A stretch of DNA of 64,000 nt from Typhlomys cinereus. Taxonomy: Eukaryota; Chordata; Mammalia; Rodentia; Platacanthomyidae. The position numbers and the translations under genes are program-made. The notes beneath the pieces were generated by a model. That model made no database searches and was not told the DNA's origin. It saw only the letters and a program-made list of their open reading frames with translations. Below, in pieces: positions 22,626 through 33,310 of the stretch. Positions within the stretch are counted from its first letter, which is position 1. Every line of letters begins with the position of its first letter. The stretch is taken from positions 1,355,019-1,419,018 of the forward strand of contig JALPQD010000408.1 in assembly GCA_023101885.1 (NCBI GenBank). Reading direction: 5' to 3'.

Positions 22626-23362
22626 GGGTTGGGGAGATGGCTCACCAGTAAAGCACTTGCTGCACAAGCCAAAGGAACAGCATTTGGATCTTCAGATCCC
22701 ATGTGAAATGCTGGGTGGGCTTGAAACCCTAGGAATGTGGAGCCTAGGAATCCTCGGAGCAAGCTGGCTAGTCAGACCGGCCCTGCTGGCTTGCTCTGGC
22801 TTTAATTAGAGAGAGACTGTCTCATAGAAAAGGGCAGAAGAGGGCTTGAGGAGTGCAGCAGTTTGCCATCAAACGGCTCAAGGGAACAAGGGTTTTATTT
22901 TCGCTTATGATTCTCTGGTTACGTCTCAGTCCAGCTTGAGAGTTCTCACCAACACCAAGGCCAAGGGCACTGGGCACACCCATCTCTATGTAATGGCTGA
23001 GAGAGGGACGATCCTTACTTGCCAGACCAGCATGTCTGACCAAGTATACACAAGGATGCCAGCTTTCTCAACCAGCTCTCTATATTTTATTCCAGGGCCT
23101 AACTCACCCAACATGAGCTGGGTCTTCCCATCTGCTGGACAATCTCTTGCAGGTTTGCTCTGGGCTTAGCTTGACCACTAATTCTCTACAAATGTGCCCA
23201 GAGCTCAAACCCTTAACTGTCAAGTTGACATCTGTGCCGAACTATGACAAGAAGCATTCCCGATGCAATCCTCAAGGCATGTGTACACACGAGTGCCTAC
23301 ATGTATGCAAACACACATACACACATGCATGCATTCCATACACACATACACATGAAAATAGA
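22626..23362 (+). mobile_element. B4-type SINE, split by a MITE
   Basis: A sense B4 head and middle (GGTTGGGGAGATGGCTCACC to GAGAGAGACTGTCTCATAG) break off near 22855. The B4 3' tail (ATCCTCAAGGCATGTGTACA and a CA-rich tail) resumes after the MITE at about 23249. The right end is approximate. Confidence 0.75.
22856..23248 (+). mobile_element. hAT-like MITE (URR1-related), nested in B4
   Basis: Carries GCAGTTTG, CATCAAACGGCTCAAGGGAA, TCTCAGTCCAGCTTGAGAG, GAGAGAGGGACGATCCTTAC and ends AACTATGAC. A small deletion lies just inside the left end compared with the 49085 copy. The ORFs across it are incidental. Confidence 0.88.
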
Positions 23363-24723
23363 AAAAAACCAGATAAAAGAAAACAAAATAAAACAACCAG
23401 CCTCACTGAGCCATTACTTTGTGGAGATAGAAACTGCTGTCTTTCTCACACAGCTATTCCCAGGACTTAATCATACTTCTGTTCCTCTGAATGAATTAGA
23501 TACCATCTCCACAAGCCCCCGCTGGGAGAGGCCGTGCATAAGGACCAGCATTTCTTCTATATTTCATTAGGCTCAGTCCAGCCTGCATTGCTTTTCCAAG
23601 TCTGGGATCTAAACTCATTTCCAACCATGATCTCTGTCCTGATTATTGCTACGAAGATCGCTATTCTTAATAGAGAACACCAACTGTGTACAGCACTATC
23701 TTGGAAACTAAAGAAACGCTCTCCGTGTAGCTGACCATCATTGGTTCTGGAGAGAGTTTGACTTCCTCTTATGGGCACTGGCTAGAGAATATTTCTTTCT
23801 GAAAGGAGGGAGGCTTACCTAAAAATAAATGAGTTTAAAAATCTTTATCCTAAAACTTGTCTAAATTGTAAAATAAATCACTCTAGAGGTTCCATGAGTT
23901 TTTTGGCCCTGAGAGCTTCTATATTTGACTATCCTGGAACGCGGTGTTCTTTGCCTGGGAATCCACGTCCATTTGTTTCTACATTTCCGAGGACTTTGTG
24001 GCTTTGTTTTCCAGATCTGAGTTTAATTGGGGAGTTAATTATCTGAGCAAGAACACGTAAGCCTAGTCGAGTTTGGGGCGAAGTCTGTGGTCTCCGTTCC
24101 TTTGTGAGTCCTTGTTGATTGTATTTTAACATAAGCAGATGTTCCATATAGCAGAAGGAGCAGACCAGGGAGAGGAGCCTGTAACCAGATCGTGTTTAGC
24201 TAAGATAAATACACAAGATCCTTTATCTCCTTGCAATAACTTAGCCTGGGAGGACCAGGGGCCTGAGCTGTGAGTTGCTCATTTCAGCCCCAAGCAGGCC
24301 TTTGAGCTACTCAAGCAAAACAGAAGGACAGAGGGTCCCTTTCACTTCCCCTCAGCCTTCAGACAGGCTTTCTAATTAGCATGGACTTCTCGGATGGAAT
24401 TCATAAGCACCTTGAATAATTTATCCTGCTCATTCCAGAAATTCTTTGGTGAGATATTTTCAAAAGTTTCTTTCTCTTCAATCCACATGACCCAGGCTAC
24501 ACTGGCTTTCCTAATTCATGGTTTCCAAGGCAACCAATGGAGGGATCTATTCAAGTCCATCTACAATAACCCTGCTGAAAGTGATGTAACGTCACTTAAA
24601 ATAGGGTCCCCTCTCCAGAATGGTGTTAGCTTCCCTGAAATTCTGAGGTCTGCCTCCAAAAGTCTCCTCTCTAAGGCACAAGGGACACTCATTGCCCTGG
24701 CTGTCTTAGGTGAATGTCTAGAC
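23363..24723. other. unique sequence with a candidate regulatory cluster
   Basis: No repeat recognised. A 120-codon plus-strand ORF (24394-24756) runs into MER20 at its end, which argues against coding. A palindromic X-box-like site, a CCAAT box and a CRE-like site lie at 24521-24595. Confidence 0.5.
24521..24595. promoter_or_regulatory. candidate X-box / CCAAT / CRE-like cluster
   Basis: GTTTCCAAGGCAAC (24521-24534) is an imperfect inverted repeat of the RFX X-box type. It overlaps CCAATGG (24534-24540), an NF-Y CCAAT core. Forty-one bases further on, GTGATGTAACGTCAC (24581-24595) has palindromic GTGA/TCAC ends and an ACGTCA CRE-like core. Function is inferred only from motif matches. Confidence 0.3.
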
Positions 24724-24920
24724 CCAGTGTTTCTACCTCAGCACCACCATCTTTAGGGCCGCCCTGGGCGTCGGAGAATGTTGAGTGGCAGCCTCCTCTT
24801 GGGGCCAGCAGCCTCAACCCTTCACTTGTTTCCATCACCCCAAACATGTCCGGAATGCAAAATGTCCCTGGAGGGTGGTGGTGGTGGGGATTGTTCCATG
24901 TTGAGGACCACTGGGTAGGC
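24724..24920 (-). mobile_element. MER20 (hAT-Charlie), antisense
   Basis: Starts ACCCAGTGTTTCTACCTCAG and ends GTTGAGGACCACTGGG. Between these lie TGTCCGGAATGCAAAATGTC and CCCTGGAGGG. The terminal inverted repeats and internal order fit MER20, an ancient eutherian DNA transposon. Copies of this family act as enhancers in some endometrial genes in other mammals; nothing here shows that this copy does. Confidence 0.75.
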
Positions 24921-26107
24921 GTTCTGCTGACGTTCGGCCAACACTGCCTCTGTAAGCATCGCCGCTGGGATGCAGGTGCTGACTCCTCCACCCATCTGGG
25001 GCGATGCAGAACACCTGGCCCACGTCCCCACCGCAACTACAGCCATCTGTGGAGCCCACTCTCGTGCAGAGTGTCTGCTGTTCCCAGTGGTCCCTAATCA
25101 TGACCATACTGTACTTGACCTTGCGAGAGTACTGCCGGGACCCTGAATGTGTAGTTTGTCTCCCTTGGTGACTACTTTCATTTTGTCCTATTCTCACGAT
25201 CTCTGCAAATAGCCCTCTGTCAGTGGTCGTTCTTTAAATGTGTGTCACCCGGATAGGTCTCTGCTCTTCACGGGCATGCAGTCACCACAAAGCGCCAGGT
25301 CACTCTGAGCCCCACCTTAAACAGATGCCTGCCGTCACATTGTAGGAACGAACAGTCGAGAGTCCAGCTGGAACAGGTTATAAGTTTAAGTGTTTAAACA
25401 TTGTAAAACAAACATATACACTATTAAGCACATTCTGTTCTCTGACCTCCTGCCTTAACAAACATCCCATTCAGAATCTGTCAGACAAAGACCACCCAGA
25501 ACATACCTGTGGTGGACAGAGCTGAGTAGATTGGGTGCAGCGAGAGATACCGAGTCTCCTGGGGATCACAGGGCATCTCGGTTACAAACAGAAAGGACCT
25601 GCCTGAGGATGTGTGTCCATGCCGGGGGACTATAGGGAGGGCCCAGGAGCCCTCCGCTCTCCTCTGGGTGTAGTGGTGGCTGTTCTATGGCTGGCCACCT
25701 TAAGAGAGTGGGCTCCCACTGTGATTGGGAAAGATGTAGCGGTCACTAGTGTCAGCTGGGAAAGCGGGATGTGGTCACTGCTGTGGTGCGGATAATGTTT
25801 TTGTTTGGGTCTGTGCTCACACATGATTACAGAGTGGTTTTGTTTTTCCTCTCGTTCCATCCTGGTCACAGAGGGGCTTTGTCTGCTGCTGTGTTCTGTG
25901 AGAGTGTTGATGCCTGACTCAAGAATGTCACGACCCACCTGGTGCAGGTGGGAGTGGGGGGTGGGGCAGCTCCTTAGACTCCAAGCCTAGTCCACAATGT
26001 AAGGCACTTCCGTTTCTCTCCCTTCAGAATGGCCAGGAGGGATGGGGTGTGCAGAGGCGGGGGAGGTGGGGTGCAGAGAGGCCACGCCCATTCCTCTTCT
26101 CCCTGCA
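24921..26107. other. unique sequence, no gene recognised
   Basis: The part 24930-25040 has somewhat more CpG than its surroundings. A strong acceptor-like tract (TTTCTCTCCCTTCAG) ends at 26027 with no good donor after it. Confidence 0.5.
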
Positions 26108-26216
26108 TAACTAGCTCTTTTTCTTTTTTTTTTTTTTTTAAACATAGGTTCTGGGGACAGAACTCAGACTTTTACTTACAAGGCAAGTATTTTACTAACT
26201 GAGCCATCTGCCCAGC
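26108..26216 (-). mobile_element. ID/B4 head fragment, antisense
   Basis: A T run followed by TCTGGGGACAGAACTCAGAC, ACAAGGCAAGTATTTTACT and GAGCCATCTGCCCAGCT: the antisense head of a tRNA-derived SINE. Confidence 0.75.
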
Positions 26217-26224
26217 TCATGTTC

Positions 26225-26436
26225 CAGTTTTTTTAATTCTAGATTTTTTGTCGAAGTATAACATACACTCAGAAAAACGAACGCATTATAAGTACGCAAT
26301 CTTATACGTTTTCATAAAAGTATACCTTGTAGTCAGCACCCAAGTCAAGAAGTAGAATTCTTGCTAGCACCCCACAGCGCCCTCCACTCTTGCTCCCGTC
26401 ACTGTTCCCGCTCACGGGGACCCTCAGTTCTGACAG
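26225..26436 (-). mobile_element. L1ME-like 3' UTR, antisense
   Basis: Plus-strand blocks GTCGAAGTATAACATACACT, CAGAAAAACGAACGCATTAT, GTCAGCACCCAAGTCAAGAA, TTGCTAGCACCCCACAG and GTTCTGACAG follow an antisense L1ME-class 3' UTR. Confidence 0.75.
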
Positions 26437-26439
26437 CGC

Positions 26440-26515
26440 AGGCCTCCTTGCCTGTGACTGGATTCTGCCTGTCTCTGCCTCCTCAGTGTTGGGATTACAA
26501 ACGGCCCACGTGGCT
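26440..26515 (-). mobile_element. B1 fragment, antisense
   Basis: TGCCTGTCTCTGCCTCCTCA then GTGTTGGGATTACAAACGGC is antisense B1. A short AAAC-rich run follows. Confidence 0.6.
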
Positions 26516-26654
26516 TTTCTTAAATGAAACAAAACAAAGCAAAACAAAATCAGAAAAGCACATGGGTCGATCTTCTGTCCTTGTGCTTGTGAAGGGAGGC
26601 ATCTAGGAATGAACCATCTCTCTAATCCTGTTCACTCAACTTTTATTTTTATTT

Positions 26655-27018
26655 TTGCCTCCATTTGTGTGTGTGCGTGCACACGCGTGTGCGTGCACAT
26701 ATGTCTAGGGCTAGTGTGTGTGTGTGGGTGCATATGCGCATGTGTACAAGGGTGTATGAAGACCTGGCATTGATACTGGGAATCATCTTCAATAATTCCT
26801 CAGTTGCTCCTTTAACTTACTCTTTTTGAGACAGGACCACAAACTTAGCGCTTGCAGATAAGGCAGGTCTGGCTAGGCAGCTTGATGTGGGGATTCCTGG
26901 TCTCTGCCTTCCAAGGCTGGAATTGCAAGTAGACCCTGATAACTGCTTGGTATTTGTACGTGTATTCTTGGAATCGATACTTGGGTCCTTTTGCTTTTGT
27001 GGCAAGAGCTTTATCATT
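26655..27018 (-). mobile_element. B4-type SINE
   Basis: A TG/GC-rich tail, then TTTTTGAGACAGGACCACAA, TCTGCCTTCCAAGGCTGGAA and TTGGAATCGATACTTGGGTC, with a decayed head. Antisense B4 order. Confidence 0.8.
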
Positions 27019-27254
27019 GAACCCTCCCTAACCCTCCCTTAACTTTAGAAAAACAACTGAAGTTGCTTAAAATGAATGCCTGTGTAAGTAGAGAGGCTCT
27101 GTAGGAGTGAAAACATGCCCCACAATGTGCCAGAATTTGCAAAATCACATTAATTATTGACTCATATTTCTCGAGAAGCTAAACTAACTAGTTTACTGAT
27201 TCATTCTTTCTTTGAAGTGCTTTGGCTTTTACAAGTAACAATAGGGTTAGCATT

Positions 27255-28010
27255 TTTTTAAATTTTATTTTTCTTTTAGAGTGTCATACATACAGTGAAT
27301 TTATGTTTTTCCCCTTTTTACCCACTCCTAACCCCCTTATTTTTCTACTACATATGAACCTTCTTCTTCCCTACCAGTCTCCTTCTTACTTCATGTCTTT
27401 TGGGGGTGTGGCCCACTAAGTTTCATCTGTGTTACCTTTGATAGCAAATGCCTGAACACTTGTTGGAGCATAAATCATAAAATAGTGGGTATACCATTGA
27501 GGAAAGCAAATCCCTTTCGCCCTCATCCAGCATTAATCCTCAGTAATCTCAGAGAGTGTGGCGACTCTTAAATCTTTTCCTTGCCGTGGTGAAATGTTGA
27601 TAGGCCAAGTCTTGTGCAGGTTTTGTGTAAATATACATGGCTGCAATGAGTTCATGGATGCAACAGGTCTGTCAGCATCCAGAAGATGCTGTGAGGTTAC
27701 TCCCGCTTTAGGCCCTTGCATTCTTTCTGCCCCGTCTTCCTTGATGTTCCCTGAGCCTTGGAATCAGGATAATTAAGAGAGGAGCAGTCCACAATCACTT
27801 ATGTTCTGCACTTTGGATAGTGTGATTCTCTACAGCCAACACCTTCTATTACAAAAGGAAGCATCTAGGTTGAGTTTGGAACAGTTCTGTAGTCTGTGGG
27901 CATAATGATACATGTTTAGAAGGCAGTAAGTAAAACCCTTATAGCTAAACCTTAATTATTGTTCCCTTCTAAGGGCCTGTGTGCTCCCCATCCATAGGTT
28001 CTTGTTCTGG
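27255..28010 (-). mobile_element. L1 3' UTR, antisense
   Basis: Collinear with 15470-16265: TGTCATACATACAGTGAATT, CCACTAAGTTTCATCTGTGT, GTGGGTATACCATTGAGGAA, GGTGAAATGTTGATAGGCCA and CCCTGAGCCTTGGAATCAGG. Confidence 0.8.
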
Positions 28011-28108
28011 TTATAATACTAGGGACAGAGTTGATATTTACAGAATTAACATTCGTAATATTTTTTAACTTGTTTAAAATTATTTTGGATTCATTTTCTT
28101 ATTTTTTT

Positions 28109-28402
28109 AATTTTTTTTATTATTTATTCAATTATGCGTGTGTGCTGTGTGTATATATGTGTGTGTGTATGTGTGCGCGTGTGTGTAGAACCACGGGCGA
28201 ATTCGGGAACCACCATGGACGCTTCCACCTCCTCCTTGTTTACTCTGTCCCGGGATTCACAGGCTCCGCCCTACCAGGACCAGAAGCAAGCACAGGCCTC
28301 CCCCGCTTCCGCCCGGCGTCTATACGTGGGGTCTAGGATCCCAACTCAGGACCTTCCGCCTGCAAGGCAGAGGCTTAACCCCTGAGCCACCTCTCCAGCC
28401 CC
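28109..28402 (-). mobile_element. young B2-superfamily SINE with target duplication
   Basis: Antisense copy of the 6372/8050/63003 family. The duplication TCTTATTTTTTT lies at 28097-28108 and 28403-28414. It is close in sequence to the other three copies, including the GGATTCACAGGCTCCGCCCT and GGCTTAACCCCTGAGCCACC blocks. Confidence 0.93.
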
Positions 28403-28489
28403 TCTTATTTTTTTTTTTTTAAAGAAAAATTCTTAATCTTTGAAAAACCTGTTATTTTTTCCCCTGAAAAAAAAAAACCTTTCCTTTAA

Positions 28490-28605
28490 GCTGGGTGTGG
28501 TAGCACACATCTATAATCCCAGCACTGGGGAGGCTGAAGCAGGAGGATCAAGAGTTTGAGGTCAATTCGGACTCAATAGAAAGACTCTGTCTTGAGAAGA
28601 AGAGG
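28490..28605 (+). mobile_element. B1 SINE
   Basis: GCTGGGTGTGGTAGCACACA, then ATAATCCCAGCACTGGGGAG, GCTGAAGCAGGAGGATCAAG and GACTCTGTCTTGAGAAG: a nearly complete monomeric B1. Confidence 0.93.
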
Positions 28606-28819
28606 AATCGTCCTTTGGGCAATTATATAGTAACAGACTTGAGTAACAAGTTTAGGACACTATAGTTGGAGGTTTTTAGGCAGTGCTGAGGGATTGTTGG
28701 TCTAGCGGTTAATTCACATTTGATACTATGAAAAAGGCTGTTTGTCTCCACAGTATCTTCTGGCATGGAAGCCTTATATTTTTTTTGCATAAAATTTATA
28801 CCACTGTATTCTCAATCTG

Positions 28820-29320
28820 TGTTGGGGGAGTTTCTCTGGAATAATTCCTTAGACACCAATAAGGGTAGAGAGGAGCTTTATTTACAGGAGGTCTGGAGCT
28901 GAGTTCACTCTCTAAAGATTCCAACCCCAAGTTTAGCTTGCACTCTCGTGTTATATTAAAGCAAGGCGGAGGTGGAGTAATCAAAGCAGAACTTTCCAGA
29001 AGCAAAAGCAAAGGTATTATCGATGTTAGGTACAGGCCCCAGGGATGGGAGGTGCCTTTGAGATGTCCTTACTTTAACTACCTGTGTGATTTCAGTAATT
29101 TCCCATCTCAACTTATGTTTAGCAGTAACTCAACAGTTTATATTTTTCTGCCACATTTGGGGCTATTTTGCAAAAATAATATTTTTTTCGCTTAGAGCAA
29201 AGGGGAGTTTTATATCTCTTGGGTTTTTGCAAAATATTATCCACCCCAACTTCCTGGTCCTGGTATTTAAAACACTTGCACCATTGCTGTCAATCATTGC
29301 TCAGGGAGGCTTTTAAGTGA
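28820..29320 (-). mobile_element. ERV LTR, antisense, far boundary unclear
   Basis: The plus-strand start TGTTGGGGGAGTTTCTCTGG reads on the minus strand as an LTR end in CCCCCAACA. About 45 bases inside is a minus-strand AATAAAGCTCC poly(A) region. No matching 6-bp duplication or opposite boundary was found, so the right end is approximate. Confidence 0.5.
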
Positions 29321-29599
29321 CCTGGGTGTGTGCCTCCTTCCTGAACTTTCTCCCATCCATTGCAGGAATGAGATGAATGAAGAGGAGACTTCGGGTTAGA
29401 TTTTATGTTGAATCACAATCCCACCCATGACTAGTTAGGCATTCAGGTACCTTGGTTTCACCCCTTTCATTCATGGGAGAGGGGATGTAACAAGTTATTC
29501 TGTGGGGCTGCAAGGACAAGATGGGACGTGTCCTTCATGGTGTGGCAAACTGGCGTATCTCAGAATGATCAGTGACTCTAAGCATTGATTTTTTTTTTC

Positions 29600-29720
29600 A
29601 CTAGTTTTTAATGGTTGCCCACCATGATGAGGCACTGTGCTGAGGCTGAGGATGCAGCGATGAATAAAGCATGCCCCCTCTTCTCCAGGGAAGAGATGGC
29701 AGCCTAAGGAGAGTTGAGTG
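29600..29720 (-). mobile_element. L2 3' fragment, antisense
   Basis: AGGCACTGTGCTGAGGCTGA, GGATGCAGCGATGAATAAAG and CCCCTCTTCTCCAGGGAAGA match the antisense L2 3' end. Confidence 0.6.
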
Positions 29721-29904
29721 TTTGGCAGGAACCATTAACTGGTCAGCCCTAGTCTCTGCTAATACCTCAAGGTCAACCGTAAGGTGGTAGATGGAAGGAA
29801 GCATTGCAAGAGCTTTGCAGCATTGCAAAGGAGACAGCGTGCTACAACTACACAGCCAAGGGGGTCATGGGAATTGCAGTCCTATCATCCAACTTCCTTT
29901 TTTT

Positions 29905-30445
29905 AAAGTTAATTTTATTTTTAGTTTCACAAGCATATTAAATAGTTATCTCTGCTTCCCTCCATCCCCCTTCCCTCCCATCCCTTCATCAACCCATCTT
30001 ACTCCCTCCCACCCTCTTGCCTGGCCACTTCTATGGGCCCCAGGATTCCCTCTGGCTTGTCTACTCTTATGGGGGGTTCAGGCCTCTGTAGCATACCAAG
30101 TTGCCCTCCTCAGGCCACCCCACTGATAGGGACATTTCTCTTCACTCACCCAGCTCTAGTCTCTAAGGTTTCCCCTGTGTGTTCTTATCTCTTGAGTTCC
30201 TTGTAGTCTATGGGGGCATGTTGATGTAGTCAGTCATTACACAGGTCTGGTAACGACAAGTCTCACTGCAGTAAGTTCCTAGATGCAGCAGTCCAGCCTT
30301 GAATGGGATGTCCTGTCCAATGGTGACCTTTCTAGTCTTTAGGTTCTTACAATCTTATTGCCCCACTCTTCCGTTAGGTTCCTTAAGCCTTAGGATGGGG
30401 AGAGATTAGGTTTCATCCAATATCCTTAAGTCCTTGGCTCAAGAA
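29905..30445 (-). mobile_element. L1 3' UTR, antisense (family D)
   Basis: TTTTATTTTTAGTTTCACAA, CCTCCATCCCCCTTCCCTCC, TGGCTTGTCTACTCTTATGG, CAGGTCTGGTAACGACAAGT and CTTAGGATGGGGAGAGATTA. It is close to 31752-32300 and is the unoccupied comparison for the poly(T) insertion there. Confidence 0.85.
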
Positions 30446-31244
30446 GGAAGTACAATGAAACAAACAATAGGATTGCCCCTATATCTACCGCTGATTTTGC
30501 TCAGATGTCCCAAGTGGAGTCCTGAAGGCCGGTGTCCTGCGCACAGGGTGGGGAGATGTCTTTACTTCTTGGAGTGCCTTCCTTTCGCCTGACCCTCTTT
30601 GGGCTCTCTGTGGGTTGTCTTTGGGTCTTGTTCAACCTTCTCCTTCCCTTGTGCTTTCATGTCCTAGGGAATATTTGTTTTAGCTTCTTTTACCCTTTCA
30701 GACTTAATCTGTTGTCTTTAGATTCCCTTTCTCCTCCTTTTATGAAGTCTTGGATTTTTTTCTCTCTACACTTTCCTGCTGTTTTTAGTCTTTAGCTGAT
30801 AGCCACTCAAGTTTTCTGTTTAGATGATACCCACTCAAGTTTTCTGTTAGTTTCCTTCAATCTTATCAGTAGCAAAGACTTTCAAATTTGCTTAATCTCT
30901 AAAATAGTCTTTGGAATATAGTCTTTATTTCACTAGGGTTTAGCCCATTTTAAAGATACTATTGGCTAAGTCATCCAAACTGATGTTATAATAGGAAAGT
31001 CACATGCTTTTGAATAACATGCCTGGACTGAAGCTTAAACAAATAATTCCTATTGGCTGTTTCAGTGGAGTCCAAGATCTGCAGACACTCAAAATCCAAA
31101 TCAAAATTTGCCCAGAGGTCTTAGTGACTGTTTAAGGCAAGAGTATCTTAGGTGTTTTAGAAAAGCACCAGTCTTAATCCTGCTTTACGCCCTACCTCCA
31201 GACTTTCCAATAATAATAGCAGAAGTAAATGGACTTTGCAGGCT
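30446..31244. other. unclassified sequence, no gene recognised
   Basis: May be a continuation of the L1 to the left. A short direct duplication (CCACTCAAGTTTTCTGTT at 30803 and again at 30831) is present. Confidence 0.4.
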
Positions 31245-31437
31245 TATTAGCGCTAATTGCTTTGCTGAGAGACTGCAAGCATGGACTCACGTAATCCTTA
31301 TGAAAAAGATCCACATGGTAGATGTAATCATTGTCTTCTTTTCCACAGATTAGGAGGATTCAGAGCTGTGCCCAGGATCACACGCTGATATATGGTGATC
31401 CTCCCCTAGCTGGAACTGAGCTTTCTCCAAAGCCTGT
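31245..31437 (-). mobile_element. MIR SINE, antisense
   Basis: CACGTAATCCTTATGAAAAA, TTTTCCACAGATTAGGAGGA, CCAGGATCACACGCTGATAT and CAAAGCCTGTGCTT follow antisense MIR. Confidence 0.75.
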
Positions 31438-31559
31438 GCTTGGCATAACTGCTCTGTAGCCAGCTGCCCTCAATGCGCCAAAGGAACAGATGAAGAGAAA
31501 TGGATATTGCTGACCAGCAACCAGGCTGACCAGTACAAATTCTAAGTATGCAAAATGTG

Positions 31560-31627
31560 TCTTTCTTCTTTCTATCTTTCTTTCTCTCTTTCTCTCTTTC
31601 TCTCTTTCTCTTTCTTTCTTTTTCTTT
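31560..31627. repeat. (TTTC)n/(TCTC)n pyrimidine repeat
   Basis: A run of TTTC, TTTCTC and TTTCTTT units. Confidence 0.9.
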
Positions 31628-31751
31628 GACTTACAGTTAAGTTAGTGAGGCTGGCATATAGCTCATTCTTCCTGAAACATGCATTTCAGACTCAAGGTTA
31701 ATTTCTTTTCTTTTTTTAAAAAAAACATCTGAAAGAGGTCCATTATTTTCT

Positions 31752-32870
31752 TTAAATTGTTATTTTATTTTTCTGGTTTTACAAGCATATTGAGTAGTTA
31801 TCCCTGCTTCCCTCCATCCCCCCTCCCTCCCATCCCTTCATCAATCTATCTCATTCCTGCTTGGCCACTTCTCTGGACCCCAGGATTCCCTCTGGCTTAT
31901 CTACTCTTTTTTTTTTTTTTTGGCTTATCTACTCTTATGGGGGTTCAGGCCTTTTGTGGCATACCAAGTTGCCTCTGTTTGGGCCACCCCACTGATAGAG
32001 GCATTTCCTTTTATTCATCTAGCTTTAGTCCCCAAGGTTTCCATTGTATGTTCTCTTGAGTTTCTTGATAGCCTATGAGGACATGTTGGTTCATTATGCA
32101 GGTCTGGGAAGGACAAGTTGCACTGCAGTGAGTTCTTGGATGCAGCAGTCTTGCCTTGAATGCAATGTCTTGTCCAACAGTGAACATTCCCATCTTCAGG
32201 TTCTTACAATCTCTCTGACCCCCCTTCTTTGAGGTTCCCAAAGCCTTAGGATGGGGAGAGATTAGGTTGGCTTGTCCAGTGAGCCTTGCTGAGTTGCTGG
32301 TACTTTGCATTATGGCTGGCCATGCTGTTCACGTCTACTGCCCTAGATGCATTCTGTTACAGTATTGAGATCCTCTACCTTTGTTGTAGAAGAAGACTTC
32401 TAGGCTGAGTGTTATATGTTCTTCCAATCTATGGGTATAATAACAGCCATTTGCAGAGCATTTTGGTGTAGTCTCTTCTTATCTATAGGTTCATTAGCTG
32501 TTTTTCCCTATTGATGTATTTACTTCCCTTTTTTTACATTCTTGTTCTAGTTAACAGTAATGGGAATGTGTTCCATTCTGACAAGTGGGTCTTGAGTTCA
32601 ATCAGAAAGCTATTGGTTGTTTCCTTGATATTCATGCCATGGTGATTTTTATGGCAACTTATGGATCTCATGAGTTGATGAGACCTGTATTATTTCTCTC
32701 CCCAAGTAGCTTCTACAGTATTCCTTGGTACTGTATAAGCTATCCAACAAGGAGAAAGTTCTCAGACCAGTTCTAGTTGATGTATTTTGCCATTTTCTGT
32801 GATCTATATGTGTTGCATCCTGTAATTTCTTTTCTTGTGATAGTGATCTTGTGTTATGAAACTTTGAAGG
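31752..32870 (-). mobile_element. L1 3' region, antisense (family E)
   Basis: Near-copy of 29905-30445 over its first 550 bases. It continues further into the element: GGCTGAGTGTTATATGTTCT, CAATCTATGGGTATAATAAC, then AT-rich text to about 32870. It carries a 12-base T insertion with a 16-bp duplication at 31893-31936. The long right part is less certain. Confidence 0.75.
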
Positions 32871-32884
32871 AGGAGTCTTCTTTA

Positions 32885-33310
32885 CCTTTTAAGAGAGTCA
32901 TATTAAAATGATGTGATATAAATTAGTAAAGCCAATATGGAAATCAATATGGAGATTCTCCCAAAAAACAAAAATAGAACTACTGTATGTCCCAGCTGTA
33001 TCACTCCTGAGTATGTACCCAAAGGATTCCAAGTCAGCATGTGAAAGAGGTTTATAATACCCAGGTTTATTGCTGCATTAATCACAGCAGCCAAGTTATA
33101 GAATCAGTCTAGCTTATCAACAGATAAATAGAAAAATAAAATTTGATACATAGATGCTATATTATTTAGCTAGAAAGAAGAATAAAATTATGTTATTTGA
33201 AAAAAATAGGTAGAATTGCAGTATCATATTAATTGAAATAAGTCATATACAAAAGACAAACATAATATGTTTTCCCTCACATGAGAATGGAGGGAAGGAA
33301 AAGAAAAGAG
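32885..33310 (+). mobile_element. L1 3' UTR, sense
   Basis: ATGGAAATCAATATGGAGAT, TATGTACCCAAAGGATTCCA, TTTATTGCTGCATTAATCAC, TTATCAACAGATAAATAG, TTAATTGAAATAAGTCATAT and TTTTCCCTCACATGAGAATG follow the end of L1 ORF2 and the 3' UTR of mammalian L1. It lies tail-to-tail with, or next to, the antisense L1 on the left. Confidence 0.88.

Noticed and set aside
24394..24756. 120-codon plus-strand ORF
   Set aside because: Its C-terminal part is MER20, and no splice sites or domain support it.
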